DNA from: Pseudomonas neuropathica
GTDB taxonomy: Bacteria > Pseudomonadota > Gammaproteobacteria > Pseudomonadales > Pseudomonadaceae
DNA length: 64,000 bases
Direction of reading: 5' to 3'
NCBI RefSeq assembly: GCF_015461835.1
Contig: NZ_JACOPX010000001.1
Span: 1-64,000 of the forward strand
The translations under genes and the position numbers were made by a program. How positions within the stretch are numbered: position 1 is the stretch's first letter; each line of letters begins with the position of its first letter. Below, one piece after another: positions 25,398 to 34,899 of this stretch. The notes beneath the pieces are model-generated. The model had not been told where the DNA came from. It made no database searches and saw nothing but the letters and a program-made list of their open reading frames with translations.

Positions 25398-26093
25398 ATG
25401 CTTGAACTCAGACCCTTCAGCTCGCTGGGCGGCGCCCATCACGGCTGGCTGGATGCCCATCACCACTTTTCGTTCGCCGAGTACTACGACCCGCAGCGCA
25501 TGAGCTGGGGCAACCTGCGGGTGTGGAACGATGACGTGATCGCAGCCGGCACTGGCTTTCCCCAGCATCCGCATCGCGACATGGAAATCATCACGTATGT
25601 TCGTGAAGGTGCGATTACCCACCAGGACAACCTGGGCAACAAGGGCCGCACCGAAGCTGGCGACGTGCAAGTGATGAGCGCGGGTACCGGCATCGCTCAC
25701 AGCGAATACAACCTGGAAGCCAAGGACACCAGGATTTTCCAGATCTGGATCCTGCCGACAGAAACCGGTGCCCCCCCATCGTGGGGAGCCAAACCGTTCC
25801 CAAAAGGCCAGCGCGAAGGTTTTGTCACCTTGGCCAGCGGCAAGGACGGCGATGACCAGAGCCTGCGGATTCGCGCTGATGCGCGATTGGTCGCAGCCAA
25901 CCTCAAGGCGGGCGAAACTGCCGAATATCATCTGGATGAAGGCCGTCGCGCCTATCTGGTGCCGGCCACTGGCCTGATTGAAGTCAACGGCTTGCGCGCA
26001 CAAGCTCGAGACGGCGTTGCGGTAGCGCAGGAGCGAGTGCTGAGCGTTACGGCCCTTGAGGACAGCGAAATCGTCTTGGTGGATTTGGCCTGA
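25398..26093 (+). CDS. Pirin family protein (YhhW-like)
   Basis: A 231-aa bicupin. The N-terminal cupin carries the metal-binding pattern FPQHPHRDMEIITYV, with His at the expected positions and a Glu ligand later in GIAHSEYN; the second half is the degenerate C-terminal cupin. Bacterial relatives such as YhhW have quercetin dioxygenase activity in vitro, but the physiological role is unclear. The start has GAGGAG 6 bases upstream. It is a single gene in a 277-base upstream gap and ends at a strong bidirectional terminator shared with pgm. Confidence 0.9.
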   Translation: MLELRPFSSLGGAHHGWLDAHHHFSFAEYYDPQRMSWGNLRVWNDDVIAAGTGFPQHPHRDMEIITYVREGAITHQDNLGNKGRTEAGDVQVMSAGTGIAHSEYNLEAKDTRIFQIWILPTETGAPPSWGAKPFPKGQREGFVTLASGKDGDDQSLRIRADARLVAANLKAGETAEYHLDEGRRAYLVPATGLIEVNGLRAQARDGVAVAQERVLSVTALEDSEIVLVDLA

Positions 26094-26110
26094 TGGCTTG
26101 AATGGCAGGC

Positions 26111-26146
26111 AAAAAAAGGGGCAACCATCACGGTTGCCCCTTTTTT
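26111..26146. terminator. Bidirectional terminator
   Basis: AAAAAAA, then GGGGCAACC (26118-26126), loop ATCAC, GGTTGCCCC (26132-26140), then TTTTTT. It lies between the convergent pirin and pgm genes and works on both strands. Confidence 0.93.
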
Positions 26147-26165
26147 CATGCGCTCGCCAACATCA

Positions 26166-27809
26166 TCAGCCGGCGATTGCGCCATCCACCAGCGCCTGCG
26201 CTTCGACGACCAATTGCTTGAGGTGGTCGTCACCGATAAAGCTTTCGGCGTAGATCTTGTAGATGTCTTCAGTGCCCGATGGACGCGCGGCGAACCAGCC
26301 GTTTTCCGTCATCACTTTCAGACCGCCAATCGCCTGATCGTTGCCCGGTGCATGGCTGAGAATGCTCTGGATCTTCTCGCCAGCCAGTTCGGTCGAAGTG
26401 ACCTGTGCAGGCGACAACTTGCTCAGCAACGCTTTCTGCTCCGGATTGGCCTTGGCGTCGACACGTACCGAGAACGGCTCGCCCAGCTCATCGGTCAAGG
26501 CCTTGTAGGCCTGGCTCGGATCGCGACCGGTGCGTGCGGTCATTTCAGCGGCGAGCAACGCAGGGATCAGACCGTCCTTGTCGGTGCTCCACACGCCACC
26601 GTCCTTGCGCAGGAACGATGCGCCCGCGCTCTCTTCGCCACCGAAGCCGAGCGAACCATCGAACAGGCCGTCGGCGAACCATTTGAAACCGACCGGAACT
26701 TCGTACAGACGACGCCCCAAGCGTTTGGCCACGCGATCGATCAGACCGCTGCTGACCACGGTTTTACCCACGCCGGCATCCGCACGCCACTGCGGGCGAT
26801 TCTGGAACAGGTAATCGATCGAAACGGCCAGATAGTTGTTCGGCGCAAGCAGTCCACCGGACGGCGTGACGATACCGTGGCGGTCGTGATCCGGGTCGCA
26901 AGCGAAGGCCACGTCGAAACGTTCCTTGAGACCGATCAGGCCTTGCATCGCGTGGCTGGACGACGGGTCCATGCGAATCTGGCCATCCCAGTCGACGGTC
27001 ATGAAACGGAACGTCGCGTCGACTTCTTTGTTCACCACTTGCAGATCGAGGCGGTAATGCTCGGCAATCGCCGACCAGTAGCGCACCCCTGCTCCACCCA
27101 GCGGATCAACGCCCAGATGCAGCTTGGCATCACGGATGGCGTCGAAGTCAATCACGTTGATCAGGTCGGCGACGTAGGTGTTCACGTAGTCGTGACGATG
27201 CGTGGTGCTGGCCTTGAGCGCCTGCTCGTAGCTGATGCGTTTCACACCGGCCAGCTTGTTGGCCAGCAATTCATTGGCTTTGGCTTCGATCCACTTGGTG
27301 ATGTGGGTATCGGCCGGCCCGCCGTTGGTTGGGTTGTACTTGTACCCACCGCTTTGTGGCGGGTTGTGCGACGGCGTGATGACGATGCCGTCAGCCAGGC
27401 CCGAAGTACGGCCACGGTTGTAGCACAGAATGGCGTGGGAAATGGCGGGTGTCGGCGTGTACTCATCACCTTCGGCAATCATCACGGTCACACCGTTGGC
27501 GGCCAGGACTTCCAGCGCGCTGGCGCCGGCCGGAGTCGACAGTGCGTGGGTGTCGATGCCGACAAACAGCGGCCCGGTGATCCCTTGGGTTTCGCGGTAC
27601 AGACAGATCGCCTGGCTGATGGCCAGAACGTGCCACTCATTGAAACTCAAGTCGAACGAGCTGCCCCGGTGCCCGGACGTACCGAACGCCACACGCTGAG
27701 TGGAAATCGAGGCGTCGGGCTGCCCAGTGTAGTAAGCCGTTACCAGTCGCGGGATATCGACCAACAATTCTGCCGGTGCCGGTTTGCCCGCAAAAGGACT
27801 GAGTGTCAT
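26166..27809 (-). CDS. pgm: Phosphoglucomutase (alpha-D-glucose specific)
   Basis: A 547-aa enzyme of the phosphohexomutase superfamily that interconverts glucose-1-phosphate and glucose-6-phosphate, linking glycolysis to glycogen, trehalose and surface polysaccharide. The N-terminal GTSGHRG motif (about 45-51) contacts phosphate. The active-site serine lies in [16 protein letters not shown] (about residues 140-155), and the metal loop reads DPDHDRHG, with the sugar loop [10 protein letters not shown] after it. The C-terminal phosphate loop is [15 protein letters not shown]. The length matches the usual Pgm of gamma-proteobacteria. It is transcribed alone. Confidence 0.95.
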   Translation of the reverse strand: MTLSPFAGKPAPAELLVDIPRLVTAYYTGQPDASISTQRVAFGTSGHRGSSFDLSFNEWHVLAISQAICLYRETQGITGPLFVGIDTHALSTPAGASALEVLAANGVTVMIAEGDEYTPTPAISHAILCYNRGRTSGLADGIVITPSHNPPQSGGYKYNPTNGGPADTHITKWIEAKANELLANKLAGVKRISYEQALKASTTHRHDYVNTYVADLINVIDFDAIRDAKLHLGVDPLGGAGVRYWSAIAEHYRLDLQVVNKEVDATFRFMTVDWDGQIRMDPSSSHAMQGLIGLKERFDVAFACDPDHDRHGIVTPSGGLLAPNNYLAVSIDYLFQNRPQWRADAGVGKTVVSSGLIDRVAKRLGRRLYEVPVGFKWFADGLFDGSLGFGGEESAGASFLRKDGGVWSTDKDGLIPALLAAEMTARTGRDPSQAYKALTDELGEPFSVRVDAKANPEQKALLSKLSPAQVTSTELAGEKIQSILSHAPGNDQAIGGLKVMTENGWFAARPSGTEDIYKIYAESFIGDDHLKQLVVEAQALVDGAIAG

Positions 27810-27914
27810 GCAAAACCTCTGAAATAGAGTGGTTCAGGAATAGAGCGCAGTTTACTGGCAGTTTGACCGCAGTGCGATGGGATCTATCCGGGACTCTCCC
27901 GATGTTTTTTAACG

Positions 27915-29315
27915 TTAGTCAGCAGGTGCAAGGCGCAAGGCGTCACCGATTAGCCCGACCACACTGGCCAGGTCATGGTCACCATGGCTCAGCGGGCTCA
28001 ACCGCAGATGGTGCGCATGCAGGCTTTGCAGGCTGAATAGCTCGCCAGGTGCAATAACGATCTGCTGTCTGAGCAATCGCTGGAAGACCTGCGCCATGTT
28101 CACTGGTCGCAGAGAATGTACCCACACGGTCGCGCCACCCTCGGGCTCGACAACCTGCATCGCATCGCCAAGACGCTCGCGCAACAATTCGATCAATTGC
28201 GTACGACGCTCCTTGAGCATTCGCCGCAGTACCAATAAATGCTGATCCAGTCGGCCTCCCCCCAACAACCTGGCAATGGCTTTCTGGCGAATCGGCGACA
28301 ACCGAAACGCGCGCAACAGGAAATGCCGCTGCAACTCACTGCGCCAATGACGCGACAGCACATAACCGAAAGGTGCCTCGGCCCCGACGAACTTTTCGAA
28401 CGTGGAAAACACCACTAAACGATCGGGGTCCAGCCAGTCGCGCATCCGTTGCGCGTCATTGCCTTCATGGAGTTCGCTGTAACAATCGTTCTCCAGCACC
28501 CAGGTACCATGACGCCCAAGCAAATGCGCGACTGCCTGCTGGTTGCTCAGCGGTAGAAGACTGCCCCGGGGCATGCTCAACACTGACGACAAAAGCATCA
28601 AACGCACCGTCTCGCTCTTGAGCACCGACTCCAGCCGCTGAAGATCAATCATGCCCCCGGGGAGCAACGGCAACTCGATGACCCGTACTTCGGCGGCCTC
28701 CAGCAGACGCAGGATCACCCAGTCACAGGGCGATTCGACGACCACGGTGGCCCGACGCAACTCAAGCACGGAAATCAGAATTTCCAATACACCGCGCAGG
28801 TCTGCGCCGATATAGACGTCATCCGCTCGCCAGTAATTGGCCGTGGATGAGGTGTAGCGGGCGGCCAGCACCGTGCGCAACTCCAGCTCTCCACAAGGTT
28901 GCACCAACGCATGTGGCTGACGCGGGTACTGACGCAGCAATTCCCGCTCCAACATCAATAACGGGCTGTCCAGTGGCTGTAGCGAGGCCGGCTCGTCGGC
29001 GCTCAGCACGCACATGCCCGGGCGCCTGGCATTGACGTAAACGGTTTCCAGCAAATCACTGCCGCTATCCGGCGAATCCATCATGTGCAGCGCTTGCGCG
29101 TAGTACCCGGACTTGGCAATTGAATAGACTCGACCTTCCTTTTCCAGCAGCGAGTAGGCGTACTGGACGGTCGAGATCGACACATTGAGCCGGTCAGACA
29201 ATTGCCGGAGTGAGGGCAGGCGCACCGCCCCACCGCTCCCCGCCTCATCTATCAGCAGCGTCAGGTATCGATAAACCGCCTGATAAACGAAGTCATTCTC
29301 CCTCGACCCCTTCAC
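27915..29315 (-). CDS. MocR-type GntR regulator with eroded PLP site
   Basis: A 466-aa fusion of a GntR winged helix (residues 8-72, LPSLRQLSDRLNVSISTVQYAYSLL) and an aminotransferase fold-type I domain (about 100-460). In MocR proteins the second domain binds PLP and senses amines. Here the Lys is kept (Lys308 in STFEKFVGAE), but the usual TFSK context is changed. The Arg of the normal LRLGY stretch is replaced (APFGY), and the Q-x-P-x-G loop reads SMPRGS. PLP binding may therefore be weak or altered. The start is probably GTG. It follows the unknown 488-aa gene by 49 bases on the same strand and may regulate it. Confidence 0.8.
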   Translation of the reverse strand: MKGSRENDFVYQAVYRYLTLLIDEAGSGGAVRLPSLRQLSDRLNVSISTVQYAYSLLEKEGRVYSIAKSGYYAQALHMMDSPDSGSDLLETVYVNARRPGMCVLSADEPASLQPLDSPLLMLERELLRQYPRQPHALVQPCGELELRTVLAARYTSSTANYWRADDVYIGADLRGVLEILISVLELRRATVVVESPCDWVILRLLEAAEVRVIELPLLPGGMIDLQRLESVLKSETVRLMLLSSVLSMPRGSLLPLSNQQAVAHLLGRHGTWVLENDCYSELHEGNDAQRMRDWLDPDRLVVFSTFEKFVGAEAPFGYVLSRHWRSELQRHFLLRAFRLSPIRQKAIARLLGGGRLDQHLLVLRRMLKERRTQLIELLRERLGDAMQVVEPEGGATVWVHSLRPVNMAQVFQRLLRQQIVIAPGELFSLQSLHAHHLRLSPLSHGDHDLASVVGLIGDALRLAPAD

Positions 29316-29364
29316 AACCCCGTATCCGTGGGCATGGGTTCATCTCCAGGCAAGCTGCTCACGA

Positions 29365-30831
29365 TCAACCTTCCGCCGATCGGTCAGCGGTCGGCTCGGC
29401 CGCCGCGTCAACCGCACCGACGCTCTGCGCGGCCGATTCTCCAGGCGCAGACATACGAACCGGCCCCATTGCATACAAGCGCACAATCCACCTGACCGGC
29501 AGCCCACTGACATCCGTCATCCATTTCATGACCTGTTCCGGCGCATGCAGGCCCTGCATCGCCCGGTGCAGATCCGGCAATGCCACCAACATGCCGGGGT
29601 GACAATTGCGCAAGAATCGCTCAAGTCCGGCCCCCGCATTAATGAACGGTGAAAACATCAGGCACGTCAGCTGGATTTCATTCAGCTCAAAACTGGCCAG
29701 CAGAGAGCTTTCCGCCTGGGCGCGCAGATTTCCGGGTTCCTGCAGATTGTCGAAGCTGGCCAGCAACTGTTCGCATACCGGTTCAGGGACCTGTTTTTGC
29801 CGCATCGTTATCAGGCTGCTTTTGAGGTAATCACCGACGCCGTCCTCATAGTTCCGCTCCTCGATGAGTTGCGCCTGCAAACCTCGCAAATGCGCAGCCA
29901 CCTTAGGCTCTACGTGTTCGTCATCACCTTGATAAAACGTCAGATCGTCAACCTGAAACCCCAGAAAATCACTCAACAAAGGCCAGCGCTCTTCGAGTTT
30001 GCCGACAATCATGTCGTTGATACTGATAAAACTGGTACGCCGACAGGCCTCGAATTGACCCTCCGGACACCACGCCACCCGCTCCTCTTCGGGATAAAAC
30101 TCACGGTAATAATCACCGCCCAGCCCGTCGAGCAGCGTAAACAGCATTTCAAAGCCGCAAGAACTGACCGGTGGCGCGGCAATCTCAGCCTTCTGCGCGG
30201 CACGCCCAAGCCCTTCGAGGAAGTGGCTCTGTCGACACGGGGACTCACTGCCGACCATGGCATCGACGCCATTGTTCCAGCGGGCCACCTGGCCATAGAA
30301 CTCGGCAGTTGCCAGATAAGCGTCATCCCATAACTCAAGCGGTTCGTTCCAGCTTCGACGATGCCCGATCAGCAGCAGGTTGATACGGTTGGCCTCGCGA
30401 CCGGCTTCGCTTATCGCTAGCTGGTGATCAAACGGCAATACCTCGCGGTGGTCGACCATCACCAGTTCTACCCGGGGATCGTCATACAGGAACAGTGCGC
30501 TGTAGCTGCGATGCATGTTTTGCAGGGACACCTGGCTGCTGCCGTTCCAGCGCAGGTTGGCCACCCGCAACTGAAAGGTCGCAGGTGAACGGCCAGCGAT
30601 GGTCAACTGCGCCGCCCGCAGTAACGCCAGCGTGTAACAACTGTCGCGCGACCCTGACTGGTTCACCAGCACCTTGAAATGACCGATGTTCTCCATGCCG
30701 CCGGCGGCCACTGCCAGTCGCTGGATCAGCAGCTGCAGCGCCGTGCGTTCTGCGCGCGAGAAGAAACTCAGCAAACGTTGCAATACTTGCTGGTAGACAT
30801 AGTTCATTGCCTGATCATGGATCGTGCTCAT
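29365..30831 (-). CDS. Unrecognised 488-aa cytoplasmic protein
   Basis: I do not recognise this family. The protein has no signal peptide and no convincing membrane segment. Notable stretches are an N-terminal helical region (residues 1-45), a region with many aromatic and acidic residues (for example YYREFYPEEERVAWCPEG near 245), a Cys-containing stretch SSCGFEML, and a C-terminal tail rich in Ala, Pro and Glu (from about 465) that looks disordered. Codon use and GC content match neighbouring core genes. It is transcribed toward the MocR-type regulator gene with a 49-base gap, so the two probably form an operon. The start ATG at 30831 lies after an AT-rich leader; no strong ribosome site is visible. 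Confidence 0.6.
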   Translation of the reverse strand: MSTIHDQAMNYVYQQVLQRLLSFFSRAERTALQLLIQRLAVAAGGMENIGHFKVLVNQSGSRDSCYTLALLRAAQLTIAGRSPATFQLRVANLRWNGSSQVSLQNMHRSYSALFLYDDPRVELVMVDHREVLPFDHQLAISEAGREANRINLLLIGHRRSWNEPLELWDDAYLATAEFYGQVARWNNGVDAMVGSESPCRQSHFLEGLGRAAQKAEIAAPPVSSCGFEMLFTLLDGLGGDYYREFYPEEERVAWCPEGQFEACRRTSFISINDMIVGKLEERWPLLSDFLGFQVDDLTFYQGDDEHVEPKVAAHLRGLQAQLIEERNYEDGVGDYLKSSLITMRQKQVPEPVCEQLLASFDNLQEPGNLRAQAESSLLASFELNEIQLTCLMFSPFINAGAGLERFLRNCHPGMLVALPDLHRAMQGLHAPEQVMKWMTDVSGLPVRWIVRLYAMGPVRMSAPGESAAQSVGAVDAAAEPTADRSAEG

Positions 30832-31384
30832 CGGTATTTACCCGGTATAAAAAGTTTCATGCCGCGCATGACTGACACATCAGCCCAGCGACAATTGATC
30901 AATAAGTAATAGACGCTCAGATGCTAACACTTACAAGTTTGAAGTTATTTGAAACACTTGAACTGACAAAGCGCCTTCCGCCGCTCAAAAACGGTCTCAA
31001 ACCTCTGTAATCACTGGGGTATTTTTTTTGGAACGCAGTCCTAGGAAATTTCCCACAGGGTCCCACGCCAAGTGAGCACAAGAAAAAGAGAAGCAGTTTC
31101 CGAATAGCCCTACAACAATTAAACAGAAGTTGCCGCGATCAACGGTTTTCGACGCGTTATATCGAACAGGACAAATTGAATGCACAGACATGGCTCATTC
31201 CTTGAGATGAAAGTAATCATTCAATTATCAGGGCTTATATTGTGATTAGAAGATACAGATAGAGAGCAAAAACCAGTTCAGTTACTGAACGGACCCGGGC
31301 ATAGCGCCAGGGAGCTCGGTTTTTCAGGGAGGGGAAGGTAAACGCACAAGAGTCCGTGGGGCCACGGACTCTGATTAAAGGGGC
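30832..31384. other. 553-base region without a supported gene
   Basis: This stretch is visibly AT-richer than its surroundings. It contains the promoter side of the 488-aa gene, a perfect palindrome GTTCAG-TTA-CTGAAC at 31276-31290, and the hairpin downstream of the MDR oxidoreductase (31349-31372). A 64-codon frame on the minus strand (30997-31191) has no ribosome site or recognisable motif, so I do not call it a gene. A small RNA is possible but nothing in the sequence shows one. Confidence 0.6.
31349..31372 (-). terminator. Hairpin after MDR oxidoreductase gene
   Basis: AGAGTCCGTGG (31349-31359) pairs perfectly with CCACGGACTCT (31362-31372). It lies 12 bases past the stop of the minus-strand gene. 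The following minus-strand bases are not T-rich, so it may be a weak terminator or an mRNA 3' stabiliser. Confidence 0.5.
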
Positions 31385-32407
31385 TTACGCCGATTCGACC
31401 TGCAGGGCGACCCGTTCGCGGCATGGGCATTCGTCCATGTAACGATGTGCTTCGACGAACTCGTTGAACGGAAATACACGCGTCTTGAGCGGCAGCAGCA
31501 CGCGGTCAGCGGTCAACTGGTTGATGTCACGCAAGGCACGTTGCAAGGCGACGTGATCCTGAGTGATGCCCAATTCCGGCTTGCCGGTGAAGTTGCCGAT
31601 GCAGTGCACAAAGAACTGGATGTTCTTCTGGAACGCTGCGCAGGCCGGGAACGGCGTCTGGTTGCCGCCTTGCAAACCGTACAACACCAGGCTGCCACGT
31701 GGCGCCAGCACATCGCCCAGCAGCGACATCTGCGGGCCGCCGAGACCGTCGAACACCACGTCGACACCACGGTTGTCGGTGATCTTGTTGATTCGCATCA
31801 ACAGATCTTCCTCTTCGGTGACGATGACCTTCTCAGCGCCCAGCGACAGCAAGTACTCGCGCTCCTCGGCCTCCTTGGTCGCGGCAATCACCCGCACGCC
31901 CATCGCCTTGCCCAACTGGACAAACGAAGGACCGGCGCAATGGCTGGCGTCAGTGACCAGCGCGAACTGCCCCGGCTTGACCCGCGCCAGATCGGCGTAG
32001 GCAAAGTAGGCGATCAGCAGCGGCGTGTAGTGCACGCTGGCTTCGATCGGACTGAGTACATCCGGATAACGGGTCAGCGCGGTACGCGGAAGTACGATCG
32101 ATTCGCCGTAGACCGGGTAGTCGTTCGCACTCTCAGCCGGAAAGCTGGCGACCTTGTCACCCACTGCCAGATCATCGACACCGTCGCCGACAGCGGTGAT
32201 CACACCGGCCATCTCGTGACCAAGACCCGCAGGCAGTCGCGCCTGAGACGAGGCCAGATTCTGACGCCAAAGGGTGTCATACCAGCTGATGCCGATCGCT
32301 TCGACACGCACCTGCACTTCGCCAGGACCTGGCTGAGCGGCCGCATGCTCTTCGCATTTGAGCACCTCGGCCGGACCAAACTTGTGAAAACGGATCGTGC
32401 GGGACAT
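31385..32407 (-). CDS. Zinc-free MDR oxidoreductase (quinone reductase-like)
   Basis: A 340-aa NADPH-dependent medium-chain dehydrogenase. The start at 32407 has GAGG 7 bases upstream; a start 5 codons earlier is less supported. The N-terminal GroES-like domain holds GLGHEMAGVITAVGDGV, and the nucleotide-binding domain spans about 120-260. The usual GxGxxG loop is altered to TDASHCAGPS, and the catalytic zinc ligands (Cys/His) of alcohol dehydrogenases are absent, which favours a quinone or enone reductase. It is divergent from a LysR-type regulator with a 270-base shared promoter region, the classic layout for LysR control. Confidence 0.85.
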   Translation of the reverse strand: MSRTIRFHKFGPAEVLKCEEHAAAQPGPGEVQVRVEAIGISWYDTLWRQNLASSQARLPAGLGHEMAGVITAVGDGVDDLAVGDKVASFPAESANDYPVYGESIVLPRTALTRYPDVLSPIEASVHYTPLLIAYFAYADLARVKPGQFALVTDASHCAGPSFVQLGKAMGVRVIAATKEAEEREYLLSLGAEKVIVTEEEDLLMRINKITDNRGVDVVFDGLGGPQMSLLGDVLAPRGSLVLYGLQGGNQTPFPACAAFQKNIQFFVHCIGNFTGKPELGITQDHVALQRALRDINQLTADRVLLPLKTRVFPFNEFVEAHRYMDECPCRERVALQVESA

Positions 32408-32466
32408 CGCAAACCTCGTCAAAGTAACCTCTAATGCCCTGAACTCTATCTGGGCTTTTGACCCAA

Positions 32467-32490
32467 GACTATCAGTGGCTATTAATAGTC
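32467..32490. promoter_or_regulatory. Candidate LysR operator
   Basis: GACTAT (32467-32472) and ATAGTC (32485-32490) form an interrupted dyad. Overlapping it is the perfect palindrome CTATTAATAG (32479-32488). It lies in the intergenic region between the MDR gene and the LysR gene, closer to the MDR start, as expected for a LysR recognition or activation site. Confidence 0.5.
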
Positions 32491-32677
32491 GACATGCCTG
32501 TCATTGATTCCGCACCAGGGGCGGCATTGGCAAAATCCATGAAAAAACTGCTGCCAACGTCTCACTCAAGCTGAATTTTCCGGTGCAGAGTACCAGCCTT
32601 TCCCCGTAAGATTCATGCCGGCCATTGTTCTCATATGGCCGCTCTCGTCAAGCTTGATGACTCTGCCAGGACTCCAG

Positions 32678-33592
32678 ATGAATCGTAATGACCTGCGTCG
32701 TGTCGACCTGAACCTGTTGATCGTATTCGAAACATTGATGCACGAACGCAGTGTGACCCGGGCGGCAGAAAAGCTCTTTCTCGGTCAGCCAGCAATCAGT
32801 GCGGCCCTTTCGCGCCTGCGCAGCCTGTTCGATGACCCGCTATTTGTACGCACCGGGCGCAGCATGGAACCGTCCGCCCGCGCGGTGGAAATCTTCGCCC
32901 TGCTCTCGCCGGCCCTCGATTCGATTTCGACCGCCGTCAGCCGTGCGGCCGAATTCGACCCGGCGACCAGCACCTCGGTATTTCGCATTGGCCTGTCCGA
33001 CGACGTCGAATTCGCCCTGCTGCCGATGCTGCTCAAGCGCCTGCGCGCGGAAGCACCGGGAATCGTGCTGGTGATCCGTCGCGTCAATTACATATTGATG
33101 CCGGGCCTGCTGGCCTCCGGCGAGATATCCATTGGCGTCAGCTACACCACAGACCTGCCGGCCAATGCCAAGCGCAAAGTCCTGCGCCGCAGCGCGCCAA
33201 AATTGCTGCGCGCCGATACCGTGCCGGGGCCGTTGAGCCTGGATGACTATTGCGCGCGTCCGCATGCGCTGGTGTCGTTTGCTGGCGATCTCAGTGGCTT
33301 TATTGATGAAGAGCTGGAGAAACTGGGGCGCAAGCGCCATGTGGTGCTGGCCGTGCCGCAGTTCAACGGGTTGAGTACGTTGCTGGCGGGCACTGACATC
33401 GTGGCGACCGTGCCGGATTACACGGCGGACGCGTTGACGGCGGCTGGTGGGGTTCGGGCGGAAGATCCGCCGTTGCCGACACGTACGTTTGAACTGCACA
33501 TGGCTTGGCGTGGATCGCAGGATAATGATCCGGGTGAGCGGTGGTTGCGGTCGCGGATTCAGATGTTTTTTGGCGATCCAGATAGCCTGTGA
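32678..33592 (+). CDS. LysR-family transcriptional regulator
   Basis: A 304-aa regulator. The start at 32678 (MNRNDLRRVDLN) has AGGA at 7 bases and gives the normal family length; a frame opening at 32615 has no ribosome site. The helix-turn-helix lies at residues 8-65 (LNLLIVFETLMHERSVTRAAEKLFLGQPAISAALSRLR). The ligand domain occupies 90-295. The N-terminal form resembles LysR proteins of the NodD/LinR/PcpR-like branch that control oxidoreductases. It is divergent from the MDR gene and most likely controls it. Confidence 0.88.
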   Translation: MNRNDLRRVDLNLLIVFETLMHERSVTRAAEKLFLGQPAISAALSRLRSLFDDPLFVRTGRSMEPSARAVEIFALLSPALDSISTAVSRAAEFDPATSTSVFRIGLSDDVEFALLPMLLKRLRAEAPGIVLVIRRVNYILMPGLLASGEISIGVSYTTDLPANAKRKVLRRSAPKLLRADTVPGPLSLDDYCARPHALVSFAGDLSGFIDEELEKLGRKRHVVLAVPQFNGLSTLLAGTDIVATVPDYTADALTAAGGVRAEDPPLPTRTFELHMAWRGSQDNDPGERWLRSRIQMFFGDPDSL

Positions 33593-33662
33593 ATCCGCGC
33601 TGGCTGTTCTGAATATTATTGATCACGGCTGCCCGATCTGACCTCTTGAAACGGAACTTCGC

Positions 33663-34160
33663 ATGAGCGGAAAACCTGCTGCACGCCTCACGGACCCCAC
33701 TAGCTGCCCTCTTCCGGGACATGGCACGAATCCCATTGCCAGTGGCTCGCCCAATGTGAACTTTGACGGGCTTGCTGCCGCCCGGATGACCGACAAATCC
33801 GCTTGTGGCAGTCCGATCACGGGAGGCGTCAGCTCGACCGTTTTCATCAATGGTTTGAATGCAGCGACGATCGACAGCACGGGCGGACACGGCAACATCG
33901 TTGTGGGCGGTTCCGGAACAGTCATCATCGGCGACACCTTCGTCTCGGCACCTTTCAGCGGTCTGCTGCCGATGCCGGTGCACTTCAGCGACAAGATCAA
34001 ATTGATCGACGAAAGCACCGGTGAGCCCATGCCTAATCATGCCTACGCGATTCAGCGCGCGGACGGCAGTTTCGAGTACGGCACCAGTGATTCGCTGGGG
34101 TTCACGCACGTCGTGAGTTCACACGTGGCAGAAACCTTCAAACTATTTCTGGAAGATTGA
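33663..34160 (+). CDS. PAAR-domain spike-tip protein
   Basis: A 165-aa protein whose first 95 residues are a PAAR domain (PAARLTDPTSCPLPGHGTNPI, then GSPNVNFDGLAAARMTDKSACG, ending GGSGTVIIGDTFVS). PAAR proteins sharpen the VgrG spike of type VI secretion systems and carry effectors. The last 55 residues (from FSDKIKLIDESTGEPMPNHAYAIQ) form a beta-rich extension resembling the transthyretin-like or adaptor tails found on effector-linked PAAR proteins. The next gene starts 4 bases after its stop. No vgrG, tssB or tssC gene is in the window, so it depends on an apparatus encoded elsewhere. Confidence 0.9.
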   Translation: MSGKPAARLTDPTSCPLPGHGTNPIASGSPNVNFDGLAAARMTDKSACGSPITGGVSSTVFINGLNAATIDSTGGHGNIVVGGSGTVIIGDTFVSAPFSGLLPMPVHFSDKIKLIDESTGEPMPNHAYAIQRADGSFEYGTSDSLGFTHVVSSHVAETFKLFLED

Positions 34161-34164
34161 AAAC

Positions 34165-34899
34165 ATGCCGGCAGAGCAAATCCAGCTTCCCAATGGAAAT
34201 ACCGCGAGTCTGGCCGTCACGCCGACGTTAACACTCGTGAAGGATCAGTCGGTAAAGACCGCTCCCGTTCCCGTAAAGAAGGCGATCGTTTTTTTCATCG
34301 GCGGGGCTGCCGACCAAGAGAAATACTATTTTCAAGGCGCGTTCCACAATATCGACGACGCAAAAAAACAGCTCGACGGCAAAATTGCGGGCAGCGCCAA
34401 GCTGCCGGCGAAATACACGGGGTTCCCTAAAAGTTATAAGGATGCAAGGGGGGCCGGCGATATCCAGACTCACTTCATCGACAACATTCCCAGCAAATCC
34501 TGTCCGGTTTACATCGTCGGCCACAGCCTTGGCGGATGGAACGGCGCACATCTGTCACAGATCCTTTCCGAAGCCGGTTACACCATCAAATATCTGGTGA
34601 CACTCGATCCAGTGGGTGAAGGATTCCTGGTATGGCTGGGTTCCGACATCTATTTTTCGGAGCCAACGCCTGTCGCTGAAACATGGATCAACATCCGGGC
34701 CAACGCCAGTACACCTGACCAATCTGACGGTGTCGCAGAATTCGGGGAGCGTTGGATGATCGAGTCTGGTCCGACCATCAACAAGACCATTGATAGGCAC
34801 CATGCATCTGCTGACTGGATGTTTATAGAACCTGTGCAAGGGACGAAGTCCGCCTGCGATCTGATTTTTGACTCAATCAACGGTATTTTCGGCCAATGA
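34165..34899 (+). CDS. GxSxG hydrolase, candidate type VI lipase effector
   Basis: A 244-aa alpha/beta-hydrolase-like protein. Ser121 lies in a classic nucleophile elbow (VYIVGHSLGGWNG), Asp148 in VTLDPVGEG and His213 in DRHHASADW, giving a plausible Ser-Asp-His triad. There is no signal peptide, as expected for cargo loaded on PAAR. The protein follows the PAAR gene by 4 bases and overlaps the following lipoprotein gene by 4 bases (ATGA), so all three are co-translated. By position it is a phospholipase or lipase effector of the Tle type; I cannot assign it to one of the five named Tle families. The sequence looks AT-richer at third positions than core genes nearby. Confidence 0.75.
   Translation: MPAEQIQLPNGNTASLAVTPTLTLVKDQSVKTAPVPVKKAIVFFIGGAADQEKYYFQGAFHNIDDAKKQLDGKIAGSAKLPAKYTGFPKSYKDARGAGDIQTHFIDNIPSKSCPVYIVGHSLGGWNGAHLSQILSEAGYTIKYLVTLDPVGEGFLVWLGSDIYFSEPTPVAETWINIRANASTPDQSDGVAEFGERWMIESGPTINKTIDRHHASADWMFIEPVQGTKSACDLIFDSINGIFGQ

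Noticed and set aside
29365..30831. 488-aa protein considered as a toxin or effector
   Set aside because: No secretion signal, PAAR or VgrG link, catalytic motif or immunity-like partner can be seen; left as unknown.
30997..31191. 64-codon minus-strand frame in the 553-base gap
   Set aside because: No ribosome site, no recognisable domain, and length expected by chance in an AT-richer stretch.
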